A program made the position numbers and the translations under genes. Positions 46,516-58,773 of a stretch of DNA of 64,000 nucleotides are shown here, piece by piece (position 1 is the stretch's first letter; every line of letters begins with the position of its first letter). The stretch spans positions 20,150,001-20,214,000 of the forward strand of contig OZ316898.1 of NCBI GenBank assembly GCA_973895155.1, written 5' to 3'. The stretch is from Marsupella aquatica (lineage: Eukaryota > Marchantiophyta). Below the pieces are notes generated by a model, which saw only the letters and a list, made by a program, of their open reading frames with translations, was not told the DNA's origin and searched no databases.

Positions 46516-49046
46516 GGTTGATTATTACTTTTCCCTGGGGTTTTGCAGATTTCCCATCTGGATGTTTTTTTTTAAAATTAATGGGATCTAGTTCGCATGA
46601 TCATGGTGCTAGAATTGTAGTGTGTGAGCAACCAGAAGAAAATTTACTGTCAGGAGGAAAAACCCCACTTGTCTAGTATACTTTGTCCCGAGGGGATATG
46701 AAATCTTAGACATGCACTAAAAATACAAAAGCAAACAAAAAGCAACAGATATTAAGAATCACTAATGATTTGCAACAACACTCAAACATCTACAGTATTT
46801 AGCAAAAAATATTGTCTGCTCACATGGTGCGATACCTCATGCGTGAAAGAAAACGTACTCCACCCCTTTGGTGTTAGGAAACCTTTGGCATTATCCCACT
46901 CTTTCCTTGAGACGACAAATGTAGAATTTGGAAGACAACCATGTAAAGAGAACCACCAAATGGAAAAAATCACAAGACCATTTATCATAGTTTGTGTGTG
47001 CCAAAGTCTTATCATTTTGGTGGCTTGTTGTTGTGGCAATGTCATCATTCCTACCACCTCTTGTAAGTGTTGTTGGAGGGTGAAGGTTAGAGCAAAGGGA
47101 CACAGTATGGATGATGGTGGCCATTGCATTGCAGAGTCCAAGTATGGTTTGATGGTGGCCATTGCATTGCAGAGTCCAAGTATGGTTTGAGCGCCCTGGT
47201 CTGGGTTCCCTACAGAAAAACTCTCACATTGGGATGTGGGGAGTCTAATTGTATTTCCTCCCCATTTTAGTTCAAGACAAAAAAAGTATGGTTTGAGCAA
47301 TAGTTTTAATTTTTCATTGTCTAAGTTTTTTCTCTGTTTTATTATTTGTAATCAATAAATATATCTTTTTTAATTCTATACATACTATCAAAGTTTTTCG
47401 GAAATATCTTTAATTTCATTTTTCATTTAATTTCAATTTGATTTACTAAATTTTTTTCTTTGTGGGTGCCTAGGTGTTATGATCCTATTACTAGTATACA
47501 AGTGTATGTAGACAGTATAGTATGACCCTACTACGTAGACAGTATATTATGATGGCTATACCAAACACGTAGGATTCTAGTTATGATGACTCAATTTGGA
47601 ATATGACACCATTCCCTCACATTACTGGCGAAGGTCGTCTGGATTGATCGATGATTCTCCGACGAAAGCTCCTGACGCCGTGTTGTATCCCCACAGTCAA
47701 AGCATTAATAAATGTTGCTTTTCTGAACTGTTTCCCTAGTAGACTGGTCTTCTTCCAATCACAGAAGGATCTGCGAAACCGGAAGCCTCCAGAGCAGCTT
47801 CTGCAGAGTTGTTGAATGAGAGCTCGAGCCACTCGGGAGGAAGGGTCTGCATGATTGCAGTTCATGGGAGTGGTCCCGGTGAGACTGGACATGTGCAGGA
47901 ATAGCGGTTTCCATGGAAGGGCCATTGGCTTCTTCCGTGTCCAGCCGTCTCAAATGGTGTTGGGTGCTACGTTCAGCTCGCCAGGTCGATCTATTGCAAG
48001 GAGGAAATCAGATTGGAACCCTCCCAGAATTTCGGTACACCCCTCTCGTTGAAGTTTTGTTACGGTGCCCCCGGGTCCATGGTTCGACTGCGTTTCCAAA
48101 CAGAACAAATAGGAAACGGTGAACCTGAGCATTGGTTCAAAGTCAATCGCCCTCACGCATTGATTTCAAGATAATTGAGTAACGATAGATCCAAGTATGT
48201 TCAATAAATCACCGTGAGAGTCACTTTCTCGTGTGTAATCTATGTGGGGATTATGTAGGTCTCCGGGCCAAGTTGGCGATTTGTTGGTGTCTCCAGGAGA
48301 AGTACAGCAGACCTGTAGTGAATGCGAGAGTGAATGTAGGAGCTGGACTATCTCGATCCTCCCTTTCCATTCGCAATTCATTTCCAGTATTCTGATCAGC
48401 GGAGCCGCTTTCATTCATTCAATATATTTCCTCAGCTTTTCGGTTCCCAATTCGGAGGCAGCAAACCCTCAAGTTCTGTCTTACACATACACAGTATACA
48501 TATTATCGGAGGAGAGGTGTTAACATAGAAGGTAGAGCTGGGAAAAAAGAATTTCGATCAGTAGATGCACAAAATTTCGGATCCACTCATGGATCAGGAA
48601 ATGAGATTGTGATTTCATCAGGTTTTCGTGTTGTGTTCTTGAAAGCCCATAAACTCACTGAGCTCTGTTCTACTAGACAGTATGCATTTTCTATCATAAT
48701 ATATAGGTAGAGGGAGAAACTTTTGAACATAGGAAAGGAATTGAATCGCTTTGTCGATAAGGCGTTCAGGTCTTCAGGACATAACAGCTAAATGGAAAAA
48801 CAGGAATTTGATCATGACAGAAACAGAGCTCTCTATAGAAGTTGAGCCAGATTGTAACAAGGAAACCAGGCGTCTGCAGATGTACAGGCATGTAATTAAA
48901 GCTAGGTATGGTGGGGTTAGTTCTTTCTCCCGTTCTTTCTGTGTTCACTAGTGTCATCGATGTGTTCACTAGTGTCATCGATTTCTGCTTTCTTTGCTGC
49001 GATCCGACCAGGACAACTGAATTCGGTCTGTGGAGCAGACTAAAAG
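46516..49046. other. Intergenic stretch, no gene recognised
   Basis: A 38-bp duplication (GATGGTGGCCATTGCATTGC...) lies at 47112-47190. Opposed frames at 46765-47300 overlap each other and match nothing known, so I treat them as by-products. 47330-47470 is strongly AT-rich. Confidence 0.45.
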
Positions 49047-49263
49047 ATGTATCGAGCTATTGTTCAGCGTGGCTACAATGCTGAAGATCCAGAGTCGAAT
49101 TTGGAATTGGTCTCGAAGCCTATTCCAACTGCGGCTCCTGGTTACGTGGTTGTCCATATCACTATGCGGCCAGTAAACCCGTCCGACATGATCGCCATTC
49201 GAACAGGTCGAGTGGCCAAAAATCATCAGAGTCCAACTCCTGGCAGTGAAGATTGTTGAAACG
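49047..49263 (+). pseudogene. First exon of an MDR-type (quinone/enoyl reductase-like) oxidoreductase, truncated
   Basis: The ATG frame MYRAIVQRGYNAEDPESNLE...PIPTAAPGYVVVHI...MRPVNPSDM is the N-terminal GroES-like part of a medium-chain reductase, where VNPSD is a family hallmark. The typical P-x-x-P-G-S-E-G turn appears as PTPGSEDC, then a TGA at 49257-49259 lies just before a good splice donor (ACG|GTAAGC at 49263/49264). I find no nucleotide-binding Rossmann exon downstream. The piece is about 70 residues against about 330 for the family, so it is a fragment unless the rest sits beyond a very long intron. Confidence 0.5.
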
Positions 49264-49269
49264 GTAAGC

Positions 49270-50178
49270 CATTGCTACTGGCTTGCACATAACTTTTTCT
49301 TTTTCTTCTACTGAAATCTGAAATCTGGCTGGCATATAATGAACTTATGGAAGTAGTCAGTATGAACCTCGAGGGAACTATTTTACTAAATAACAGTTTT
49401 CACATGATCCGAAGCGAAGCTTTGTCTCTCTGTCTAAGGCGACTCAAATCTGCTAGCTTTCATGGAGGGAGCATAACGCAGCCTGACGGGAAATTTTATG
49501 AACCTGGCTGTCCCACACTCAGATCACAAGGTACAGCTAGGTTCCGCAATCTTGTCAGTAAGACCTGGCAGTAAAATCTGATACATCCAAGTTAATCCAT
49601 GGATATGCTCAATAGACCCCCTCCGGGAGAAACTTTACTTGATCAGTCCCCTCCAAACTTTTTTGCCCCAATCAGCCCCCTCATTATGGCCCGTACCCTT
49701 TTCCCCCGTGTAAGGTCATACTGCACAGTTTTCAGCCATGCCACCACGCATGGTCGCCTCCCGTAGTTGACCAGTCGACTCCGCTGCAGTAAGGCCGCAA
49801 TTACGCGGTTTTGTGTTCTTGCACTATGGTCCCTTATGAGTGTGAATACATTGTGGTTTATGTATTCAACAAAATTTCTGTTTTAGGGCGCACATTGTCG
49901 GGGCGTGGTTTAGGGTCAAGCGCGAGAGTCATTTGTCGAGGGTGGGATCGACATTTTTCGTTGTTTTACGGAGGGGACTGAGGCATCGTTCATGGAGGTG
50001 AGGCATCGTTTGCTGCTGGCGGCTAGCCATTTTGGGGAGGTTCATGCTTTGATCGTGTGCACATTTCATTGATCGATGCCAAAGGAGTGCTTGAGGTCTG
50101 AGTCGCGGCCCACTGCTAGGATCGAGTAGTGTTGATTCACCCCATTCTCCGAGATTTCTTTCACATTGTAACGCCTGC
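49270..50178. other. Stretch after the oxidoreductase exon, no gene recognised
   Basis: I looked for the missing GxGxxG nucleotide-binding part on the plus strand and did not see it. Confidence 0.4.
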
Positions 50179-51360
50179 CAAATTGTTGGTGGGTTGTTTT
50201 GGTTTGGTGAGAGTGTCTCCCTTTGTTGTTCTTCAATTCCACAGGAGGATTGTCCGCCCGCCAATGTAGCCCAAGAAACTGTTTAGTCCTGCATACCATA
50301 ACATGAATGATGTCTCCTGCATTATCTTATCCATCTGGTCGTAAGTTCTTCTACATTGTTCAAATTTGCATTGTTCAGATTAGTTCAGATCATTTGCAGA
50401 GTCTCCTTGTTCTTGTGCATTTTTGTCACCATGAAATCCATGTCCTCCGGTTCTGCTGCATAGTTTGAATACGTGAATAATAGTGTAGGGCTAGGTTGCA
50501 TTTGGGAGTTCAATCCTGTTCTTGAATTTGTGGCTTCAGTGGGGGCTTCAGTTTCCTCTCAAGATTTTGTGGTTGCCTGTGAGCTTTAGGCAAAGTGGAC
50601 TTCACGACAGGGATTAATCTGCATCCCACTTGAACGTACCCGCCTGTCTTTGTTTCTTGGTCGAAGCACTAGGTATGATTTCAACTCTTTTTGCCTAAGT
50701 ATAAATCTTGTAGCACCATTGTTTCCAAAGTGCTGAAGAAGTTATTTCTGAATGCTTCATGACGTGCATTGCATCCTGAATTTTACAAACGTGGTCTACA
50801 TGTCGACAAGTTTGAATGTTGTGCGTTTGAATGCGTTTGAATGTTGTGCATGTTTCGAATACCATGACATGAATGTCTTCGAGTTCTGTTGCCTTGTTTG
50901 AATACCAAGACATCCGTGTGTTCTAGTTTTGCTTATATCTGAACTTGTTATCTTCTTGGTTTGGTCCAGCTATCATAAGAATCGCCTCTTGTTGTGCTCT
51001 TGTTGCAAACATTGATGGACTGTTTTGTTTTGGTGAGAGTATCTCCCTCTGTTGTTCTTTCAGAGGAGGATTGTCCGTCAATGTAGCCCAAGATACTGTT
51101 TCCTGCATTTTTTTGCATCTTGTTGATGCGTAGAATACCGTTACCTGAATGTCTTTGTATTCTGCAATTTTTAATCACCATCACATCCATGTCTTCCGGT
51201 TTTGGCACTGCATAGTTTCAATATTACATGGATAACAATGCAGGGACTGTTTCCATATGGCAGTTGAATCCTATCCTTGAATTTGTGAATGAAGTTTCCT
51301 CTCATGATTTTGTGGTTGCCTACAAGCTCTAGGCAAAGTGGACTTCACGATAGGGATATG
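50179..51360 (+). repeat. Dispersed direct duplication pair
   Basis: Two blocks occur twice in the same order about 0.75-0.85 kb apart. TTTGGTGAGAGT..TGTTGTTCTT..AGGAGGATTGTCCG..ATGTAGCCCAAGA is at about 50195-50290 and 51030-51110. TTGAATTTGTG..GTTTCCTCTCA..TTTTGTGGTTGCCT..GGCAAAGTGGACTTCACGA is at about 50520-50615 and 51270-51355. The whole segment was duplicated and has since diverged. The second copy runs into the 3' part of the minus-strand ORF at 51271-51915. Confidence 0.7.
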
Positions 51361-51915
51361 TTGAAGTTGTGAGCATGAGTATAGGGACCACTCTGCTTCC
51401 ATTAAGGAGTGGAAAGAAGTACAGTTACCAGTATGCTGACTGAGCGTGGACACCCTTCCCGTGTGGTGCGGGAGTTGGTCAATAGCCTCCCTGAATGTAT
51501 CTTGTGAAGCAATCATTTGGGACCAGCATTTGGTAGCAACACCATACTTCTTCTTTAGCATTGTCTTCTTCCGCAACTTTGTTTGTCTCCATCGAAGTTG
51601 CACAGTAGATCGAAGCCGATTCCAAGAGGCCTCATGATTGTTGTCCTTCCTCACATTTGGCCCATGGCCCTTATGTTTCTTGGCAATCCAAGTGGAGAAA
51701 TCGGATTTTGAATACAACCAAGGTTGGCCCGCCTCCAATAATGCAGGTGGCAACTCCAATTTGTGTGTGACGTCCATGTGGGTTTGGAAACCAGCAAAGG
51801 AAGAGAATGACCGAGGCTTGCGAGCACCAGCTATGCAGACAAACACATGCTTGCCTTTAGCATCAACACGATGTCGGAAGTGATTCTCTTCCTCTACTAC
51901 CTGAATTTTTCTCAT
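51271..51915 (-). CDS. Unclassified ORF with a C2H2-like segment
   Basis: This is a 214-residue frame from an ATG at 51915. Residues about 22-52 read HVFVCIAGARKPRSFSSFAGFQ then THMDVTH. FSSFAGFQTHMDVTH matches the second half of a C2H2 zinc finger with its H-x4-H, but only one of the two cysteines is present. A basic middle part (RWRQTKLRKKTMLKKKYG) follows. The C-terminal end lies in the duplicated block described above, so it may be a transposon-derived or chimaeric frame. I do not recognise the family and cannot assign a function. Confidence 0.35.
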   Translation of the reverse strand: MRKIQVVEEENHFRHRVDAKGKHVFVCIAGARKPRSFSSFAGFQTHMDVTHKLELPPALLEAGQPWLYSKSDFSTWIAKKHKGHGPNVRKDNNHEASWNRLRSTVQLRWRQTKLRKKTMLKKKYGVATKCWSQMIASQDTFREAIDQLPHHTGRVSTLSQHTGNCTSFHSLMEAEWSLYSCSQLQHIPIVKSTLPRACRQPQNHERKLHSQIQG

Positions 51916-52500
51916 TCATGGCGCCATGGAAACTGAGCTTAATTGAACCTTGGTTGGGCTCAAAATCAAACCCAACCTCTCAAGCCTATGACGTTGACCT
52001 TCGTCCTGTACTTCTTTACACTCCTTAATGGAAGCAGAGTGGTCCCTAACGCGCCACAACATCATGGCATGCTACAAACAGGAAGAGACTTGTTTTTGGA
52101 TAGAATTAACTTCTGCATTCGTGTTTGTGGCAAGTTTGCTGTAAAAACTGGGACGCCATGCCATAAAAATGAATGTAAAAAAACTGACATGCAAATCAAA
52201 AGACAAAAAGATTGAGGTAAAATTGCTCCCACTAACGGTTTAATTTACATTTTGATTTTATTCAAAACATAAAATTTTCCCGGTAGCAATTTTCAATTTG
52301 ACATTACTGAGTCAAATCATAATGAGAACTCACATATAATATAGTGTGAAAGATCTTGAAGCGGCGGTCCTAATGAGCTCAACATTTTCATCATTCGATA
52401 AGAATTGAGTAAGTAATTTGAAAAATAAATTTTACTTGTGATTTTATAATCTCTAACGTGAATAGAAATCTTTGTTGTACAACCCCTGAAATTTTGACCC
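51916..52500. other. Intergenic stretch, nothing recognised
   Basis: AT-rich with no domain-bearing frame. Confidence 0.45.
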
Positions 52501-52504
52501 CTTC

Positions 52505-52735
52505 CATGAGAATGAACCTAATATTGACAGATTTTATCGAGTACTAAAGAGATTATGAATTTTAGAATTTCTTTAGCTTTTTAATGAACTTAACATTGAT
52601 AGATTTAGTTGAGTTTTGAATAGATTATAAGTTTCCAATGTTCTCTAGCTTTCCAATGAGTGTAACATTGGGAGATTTTATCAAGTACTAAAATTGGTCA
52701 TGAGTTTCTAAATTTCTCTAGCTTTCGATCGATTC
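52505..52735 (+). repeat. Three-copy diverged tandem repeat, ~77-bp unit
   Basis: AATGAACCTAATATTGACAG-like, AGATTTTATCGAGTACTAAA-like and TTTCTTTAGCTTT-like blocks recur three times in AT-rich DNA. Confidence 0.7.
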
Positions 52736-54538
52736 CGAATTCCACAATTGGAAATTTGTTTCCATGAAAGTTTTTGTCTCAAACAATTATGCAAAGTTAG
52801 TGATTTGATGACACCGATATTTTCTCTCTCTTCGTCTACTGCGTGTAGGAATTGAAAAGGGATTGCTTTCAATGCAACTTGAGTGCATCTGGCATCCCTT
52901 CGGTACCGTGGAGGAAACCGTCAAGCACCGTTAATTGATGTTAATTATGGTTGCCTTGGTAAGTTTGGCAACTGTTTCAAGTGTCAAACATTGACTTGTC
53001 CATTTTTGAGTTTTTTTTCCTTTAGATTTGGAGGTCCATCTAGGCTTCAGTTTCTAGATAACTGCCTCTAAAGTAACATGGGGTCCACGGATTAATTGGG
53101 TTAGGTTCATAATTAGACAATAATATGGAGGCAAATAAGAGATAAATGGTGAATTGCAACATGGAAAAAACCCAAGATTGAAGTTGATTGAGACAATTAG
53201 CTCAAGAATTAGCTTTAATAATTACAAAAGTACAACCGATTCAAAATAAGGGGTGGGATAGGGGGATTGAAGCAGAATGAGCACTAATATAGAGATCTAA
53301 ATTCCTTAGTCTTGATTTACATGCAGCATGCTTTGTTCACATAATCTTTGGTGATCACAAGATAAGACTCATGAACCAATGCACATAACTTCTATACAAC
53401 ACTTAAAATAGTTCCAATTACCTATATTTCTTTGAATTTAATAATAGTTATAGGAAGATGGAGTCCACAAACTAATTTGTATTGCCTGGATTTACTAATT
53501 TTCCTTAATCCCTCCTCAAAAGAAGGTAAGTATAATCATGCAAAACTAATGCCTTGTAAAATATATAGAAAGAAATTGCAAAAGTCTTTCCTATCTGGCA
53601 AAAACAAGGAAGACAGGAAGTCAGGTCTTAGCACCACCCAATGGGGTATCAAACTTTGCTTTGTCGACCCTAGCCTTTAGCAATCTGCATACTGAACTCC
53701 ACCATAATTTATGTCCGTCCCCAAATCTTGACGGGGTAACCCTCGACCAAAATTTACATCCGTCGCCAAATCTTGATTGGGTAACCGCCAACTAGTAGCG
53801 GGAAGCCATTGTGCACCTTACCCCGATCAGGCCCAACTCTCTCATATCTGTAAAGATTGATAAAACTTGGAGGGTTACTTTGGTGGGAAAGCTTCAGATG
53901 TTGAGAATCATGTCCCTCGAATTTAATTAGCTAGACAAACTTGCTATAGAGAACAGGAAGTGACCACGTTGCCCTTCTCAGCACATAAATCAGAAAACAC
54001 TGGACACTCATGTGCCAAATCATGCATGCGCTACGGTAGTTATCTAATGAACATGTTAAATGATGTGAATGTGTTGTCTGACTGCCCTAAAAACTCGAGT
54101 TCTACAAGATTGTTGGTGTACGAAAGGACTTACTTGTAGGTTGTGGTAAGGTGATGTAGTAGGATGGAAAAAATCAGCTTCGAGAGTTCTTCTCCCGGTC
54201 ACCGATGTATCAACGGGAGATACGTATTTGGTTTCGGTGTAGCCTGGAATTTGTTTCAAATCAGCAGTCAAATTAAAGCTTGCAGAAGAAAGTACATGTC
54301 ACTAGCTAGTTCGATCTCGTTCAATCAATATAGGGACGATTCAATTTGCATTCCATCACTCTGTACCTATAATTACAGGTGACACTAGCTAGCTCCAAAT
54401 CTAACGTACTTTAATTAAGTTTTAGAGAACTATTCGTACAACTAATCATCCACAATATTTCAAGCTTGGGACCACAACCTACCGAAGAACAGTTCAAGCA
54501 AAGTTTAGGCCTAGTACTTCTTAGTCTACTATGTCGAC
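52736..54538. other. Intergenic stretch, nothing recognised
   Basis: A ~50-bp duplication (CCGTCCCCAAATCTTGACGGGGTAACC and a variant) lies at about 53711-53790. No gene. Confidence 0.45.
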
Positions 54539-54541
54539 TAA

Positions 54542-54902
54542 GGGCCACTTTACAAGACGGGTGCGGCAATTTGAGTGCTTTCTACCAGGGCTGTGACAGA
54601 GCCCAACTTTAGTGGTATGGTAGGACTCTAGACCAATCCAAGGCAGGGATCCTAGGAGGAAGCGGGCTGCCCATTTTCGCACCTCCGAAGGTCCGATAGT
54701 CTAGCGCCCGGATGAGAGTCCCAAGCCGGCTGGCCCGAGCCGATCCATACCAGAATGCAGGTTCGGTTATTCCCGCAGCTCAACTTGCCGCGCCAGTCTT
54801 CTAAAGCAAGGAGCGCCCGGGCAGGCTGAAATAACGATTGTGATTGATTCGATCATGAAAAAAGAGGGACTAAATTGCCACGCCCGTCTTGTAAAGTGGC
54901 CC
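54542..54902 (+). mobile_element. PIF/Harbinger-like MITE, copy 2
   Basis: A 361-bp element, GGGCCACTTTACAAGACGGG at the left end and its near complement at the right, flanked by the 3-bp duplication TAA (54539-54541, 54903-54905). It is about 85-90% identical to 35453-35834 and lacks that copy's 21-bp internal duplication. TAA plus GGGCC ends is the standard signature of this superfamily. Confidence 0.88.
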
Positions 54903-54905
54903 TAA

Positions 54906-56212
54906 TATTCAGATTGCTCGCAAAAAACTTACCACATTCCACGCGTACAATTTTGTATATAGTTAAACCAACAGATATATTGACAGTATAAGGGACCCCT
55001 CAAAGTCATTGGAAGTAGAGCACGACCCACAAAAGGAACACGAAGGCGTTCTAGAAAATCAGCGCTTACAAGAGCCTGCAATTTGGTACAATTTAACTCC
55101 TATCCATGACTTCAATTTATTTGTCAAGCGTAATCTTTTCTTTTGCAATAGATTCAGTACGATCTACTCTTGAGTAAAACTTTCAACTTGACCCTGGTAC
55201 GAGTTCTTTCAAGGCCCCAAATAATTAGGAAAGCCGCAAGCATTGGACCGGCTATTACACACTCAAAAGACGAATCGATCAAATTTCCGAGTCGATATCA
55301 ATTCACTCACATCAAATCGGTCGGGATTAAAAGTCATGGGATCTTGATAGTTGGCAGGATCATGGTGCACGTAGGTTATCATCGGCAGCACTCCCCACCC
55401 CTTCGATATTAGGAAACCTGTTCATTCGATTAGGAATCTCGCTGCTTAATTCACAAGGCCTAAAACATTCTCCAGATCTTCAGTAGACTTAGACAGCGGA
55501 CTGCAGTGACGAGAGTAAAATCTCATCGATACCCAGATCAACTAGTTTGAATTCAACATATAACCTCTCCAATTAACTCAACTTCATTTCGTTCATGAAA
55601 TCTAGGCAGGTGGCGCTGGCACAATGGGACTATCTTGGAATTGATCTCCAGATACCCATATACATTGGAGGTGCAACAGCGAACCAGAGTCCTGGGTGCG
55701 AGGGTGGCCCTAGCTAGGCTACTGAGATATCGATCGTGACTATTAATAGTAGACCATAATCAGCTGAAAGAATGCACGAAAAAACTTTGGGGAGGATGGG
55801 AGAAATTGCTCACCGTCGTACACAACGTCTTTAGCTGCCTTTCTCGCAATTACGAAGGCGATTGAAAGGCTCCTTTGTACTTCTTGGTAGACCTGCACAC
55901 CCAAACTCCAGACTTGAACACAAATGATACTTTTCTTCCACCTTTTTCATCAATATATGCAACTGTAAACGGAACAACCCTTCTACTGAGGGTGTTGTCA
56001 AGCGCCAGCGGGGACGGCTTTCGGTCCTTCCCAAATAGCCTTCACCCTTGAGTCGTCGCTCGGCCCTGTTCTTATTTAGTATTTTCCATCGAGGACAGAG
56101 CATGTTTCAGCGTGATCGATAATTTAACAAAATTTATCTAGTAGCAATCCAGGGGGCTTTAGATTCTTTCATAGCAAATTTACGCCAAGACGCAAAAAAC
56201 ATATAAATTAAC
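54906..56212. other. Stretch where the P450 3' exons would be expected
   Basis: On the minus strand I looked for the ExxR helix, the PERF region and the FxxGxRxCxG haem loop. I see only weak, stop-interrupted resemblances near 56060-55890 (for example FKSGVWVCRS at 55918-55889). No clean exon. Confidence 0.4.
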
Positions 56213-58773
56213 CTTTCCCGTATAGACCATTTTTCTCGTATCCTCCCAAGTAAGCCTTGGCCCTTCGACGGACAGGTGGCCTTCACGAATTTCTTGTTGC
56301 TCGGCCTGCACACATTAACGCACAGAATAGATGAGAATTCATTACAGGAATGTGTATATGAGATTCTTTCATGCTCAACAAGTTCGGGGGACTCATTTGT
56401 GAGCGAGATCACACACCGCGGAGGAGAGCCAGGTTACGAAAGGCCTTTTAGACAACGGTAGGACATAGTAAAGGTCATGGATATACACGATTGCTTTTTG
56501 ACCTTGTCGAATTGATAACATTCACAAGATCGAACAAGTGAAGAGCCAAGCAACAAATTGAAGAAATACTCTTCGGAGATAGTGTCCAACCAGAGCCCAA
56601 AAAATCAAAGTAAAACGTACCTGAATCCGGCTGAAGACATCTGGGTAGTCCACGAGAAACTTCAGTGTCCATACCAAAGTCGTAGCCGTGGTCTTGAAGG
56701 CAACAAACCAAGCTCCAACCATCTCGTCCATCATTTTGTCTTTAGCGAAATATTTCACCTCCTCTCCTGTTGCTTGGTCTCGAGCTTCTAACATGATTCG
56801 TAAAATATCAAACTCAGTGTCCTCTTTGCCCATTCTGTTTTCCACGATGGATTTCATATACGACCTCAACGCGTTTCTTGCCTGTGTTCACGACCCAATC
56901 ATCAATTCTTGCTCGTGTTATGGGGGCTTTATTAGTTTTGTTAAAATCTATGCGATGGTTTTGGAGCTTGATCTCCCTTTCCGCTAAATTTAAGCCGGTG
57001 TCTAATCCTGGCTCCAAGCTTGATCTGTTAAGATGCATTCAGGGTTTATAACATCTTATCTCTATGGCCACGGTAGGCAGTCAGACGCGAGCGTCAGAAG
57101 CCAGTGATCGAGGCTGAAAACATAGTCTGAATGGTCATCCGAGATGTAGTTTGGAAGCACGTACCTGATGCCCTTTGTGGTAAGCAGTTCCTGGAAGGTT
57201 TATTGGAATAGCGCCAATGCTCGCGATCATGTTCAACAAGTTTTTCACCGCCAACTTGCCTAGCTTCTGGTGTGCTGCGGATGCCCTTAATTCCAAGGGC
57301 AAGGTACGAGCTCGTGTCTGCAACAAGCTGTTAACGTACAAGATAAGTCGCGTTCAGGAAAGGGAGAAGATGATGCCTTGGAGACCTGCTGGGAAATGCA
57401 GCAGCAACTGCGGTTGAGATATAACTTATATCGGATACATATGAAATTTTGAGCAATCAAGGAAAACAGCCCACATACCATTTCAGTCGCATTTCTGCCA
57501 GCAACGGTCCCATTCTCTTCCCAAGAAGATAAATTTTCAAGATTATGCTCTCCAGTGCTGGGACCATAGTCGCAAGAGAGTCTGGAAACGTGAATCTTTT
57601 GAAGAGCTTCTTGATAGCGAGATGGCGTGGGCCGTCCCCGAAAAATATGGCATCGGGTGCCACGAATGCAATATTTCCTGGATATTGCACCTTGAAGAGG
57701 TCCGGGTTTCCGCAAACAAACTTCATAAACTCGGGGGTCGTGCCAAATATGGTCTTCTGCAGAAATACAGAAGACTTGAATATGTTTCCATACCTGCGTC
57801 ATTGACATAAAAGTTCGCAGTTTGCTCAACACTCGAACACGCTCCACGGACTTCAGGTTGTACGTTAGATATCCTATTAGAATCTAGAAAGCAAGCTGTT
57901 TGTCGCTCAAATTGTAATCCAGTACCATAATCTACAGGCGCACGGCAACTGACATCTTTTGATTCGTTCACCAAAGTTACTTTGCACATCAGTGAAACCC
58001 ATCAAAATATTGTTGCTTTCGTAAATTTTTCCGACTGTAATTTAATGTACTGTAGCTAGTCGTTTAGAGAGACATTCCATTCCTACTTACCTGTGTCGGT
58101 TTCAGGTACACAGTGGTCATCAGGAACTAGGTCTTCCTGAGAGACTCAGGGGAGAAGTATCAAGGAGTAAAATCTTATTTGAGATACCAGAGGATGAGCT
58201 GGTCGGTAGGGTCTAAGCACAACTCACTATTGATTAGGATGCTAGATGGATGCGAAGGATCTCCGTCAATTGCACTTGTCAAGCAAATGAAATGACAATG
58301 CGGGTCAAAGTGAACTGAATAGTCGGCCATAATGATACGAGTGGCACATCCCTTCGAAGCCCACATATGGCAGGATAGAAATCCTACTGCCGAGCTAGAC
58401 GCTCTCATCTGCACCTTTGTACACTAGAATAAAGAAGACAGTCTGACCAGGTCGGAGTACGACTTTGGATCAAAAAATGAAACACAACGAAAAGAGTACT
58501 CCATAGTACAAGAGCACCTCTCTTCGTGACGAACGAGTATTTAAGGCTAGACCTATCCATACAAACTTACCTCTTTTCATGAGAAATCGCAAACCCGAGA
58601 GGGTCCCGGAGTATTGCTGATGTTTCTCCAATGATGGGCCAACTGTACGTGCCCTTCGGAAGCGGGGCACCGGAGTGTACACTACTTCGCCAGTGCAAGC
58701 TGTAATGCAGCACCAAGAGTGTTAACAGCCCACACAGCACCACGCTTAGAAGTATTGACAATGTGTCTGCCAT
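56213..58773 (-). pseudogene. CYP85-clan-like cytochrome P450, 3'-truncated
   Basis: Five exons join in frame on the minus strand: 58773-58571, 57793-57479, 57327-57165, 56881-56621 and 56305-56213, giving 345 residues. Exon 1 has the membrane anchor (residues about 5-25) and the hinge PLPKGTYSWPIIGE. Exon 2 has YGNIFKSSVF and GPRHLAIKKLF. Exon 3 has AIPINLPGTAYHKG, typical of the CYP85 clan. Exon 4 covers the I helix, exon 5 LTWEDTRKMVYTGK. The oxygen-binding A-G-x-D-T-T appears as AFKTT, without the acidic residue. The ExxR, PERF and haem cysteine exons (about 140 residues) are missing, so it cannot bind haem. Plant P450s of this clan act on sterols and terpenoids at the ER. Substrate here is unknown. 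Confidence 0.75.

Noticed and set aside
46765-47300. Opposed frames of 141 and 172 residues
   Set aside because: They cover the same bases on opposite strands, include a short duplication and match no family I know.
30674-58773. Specialised-metabolism gene cluster (UGT plus P450)
   Set aside because: The genes are about 22 kb apart, separated by a kinase, and both are damaged.
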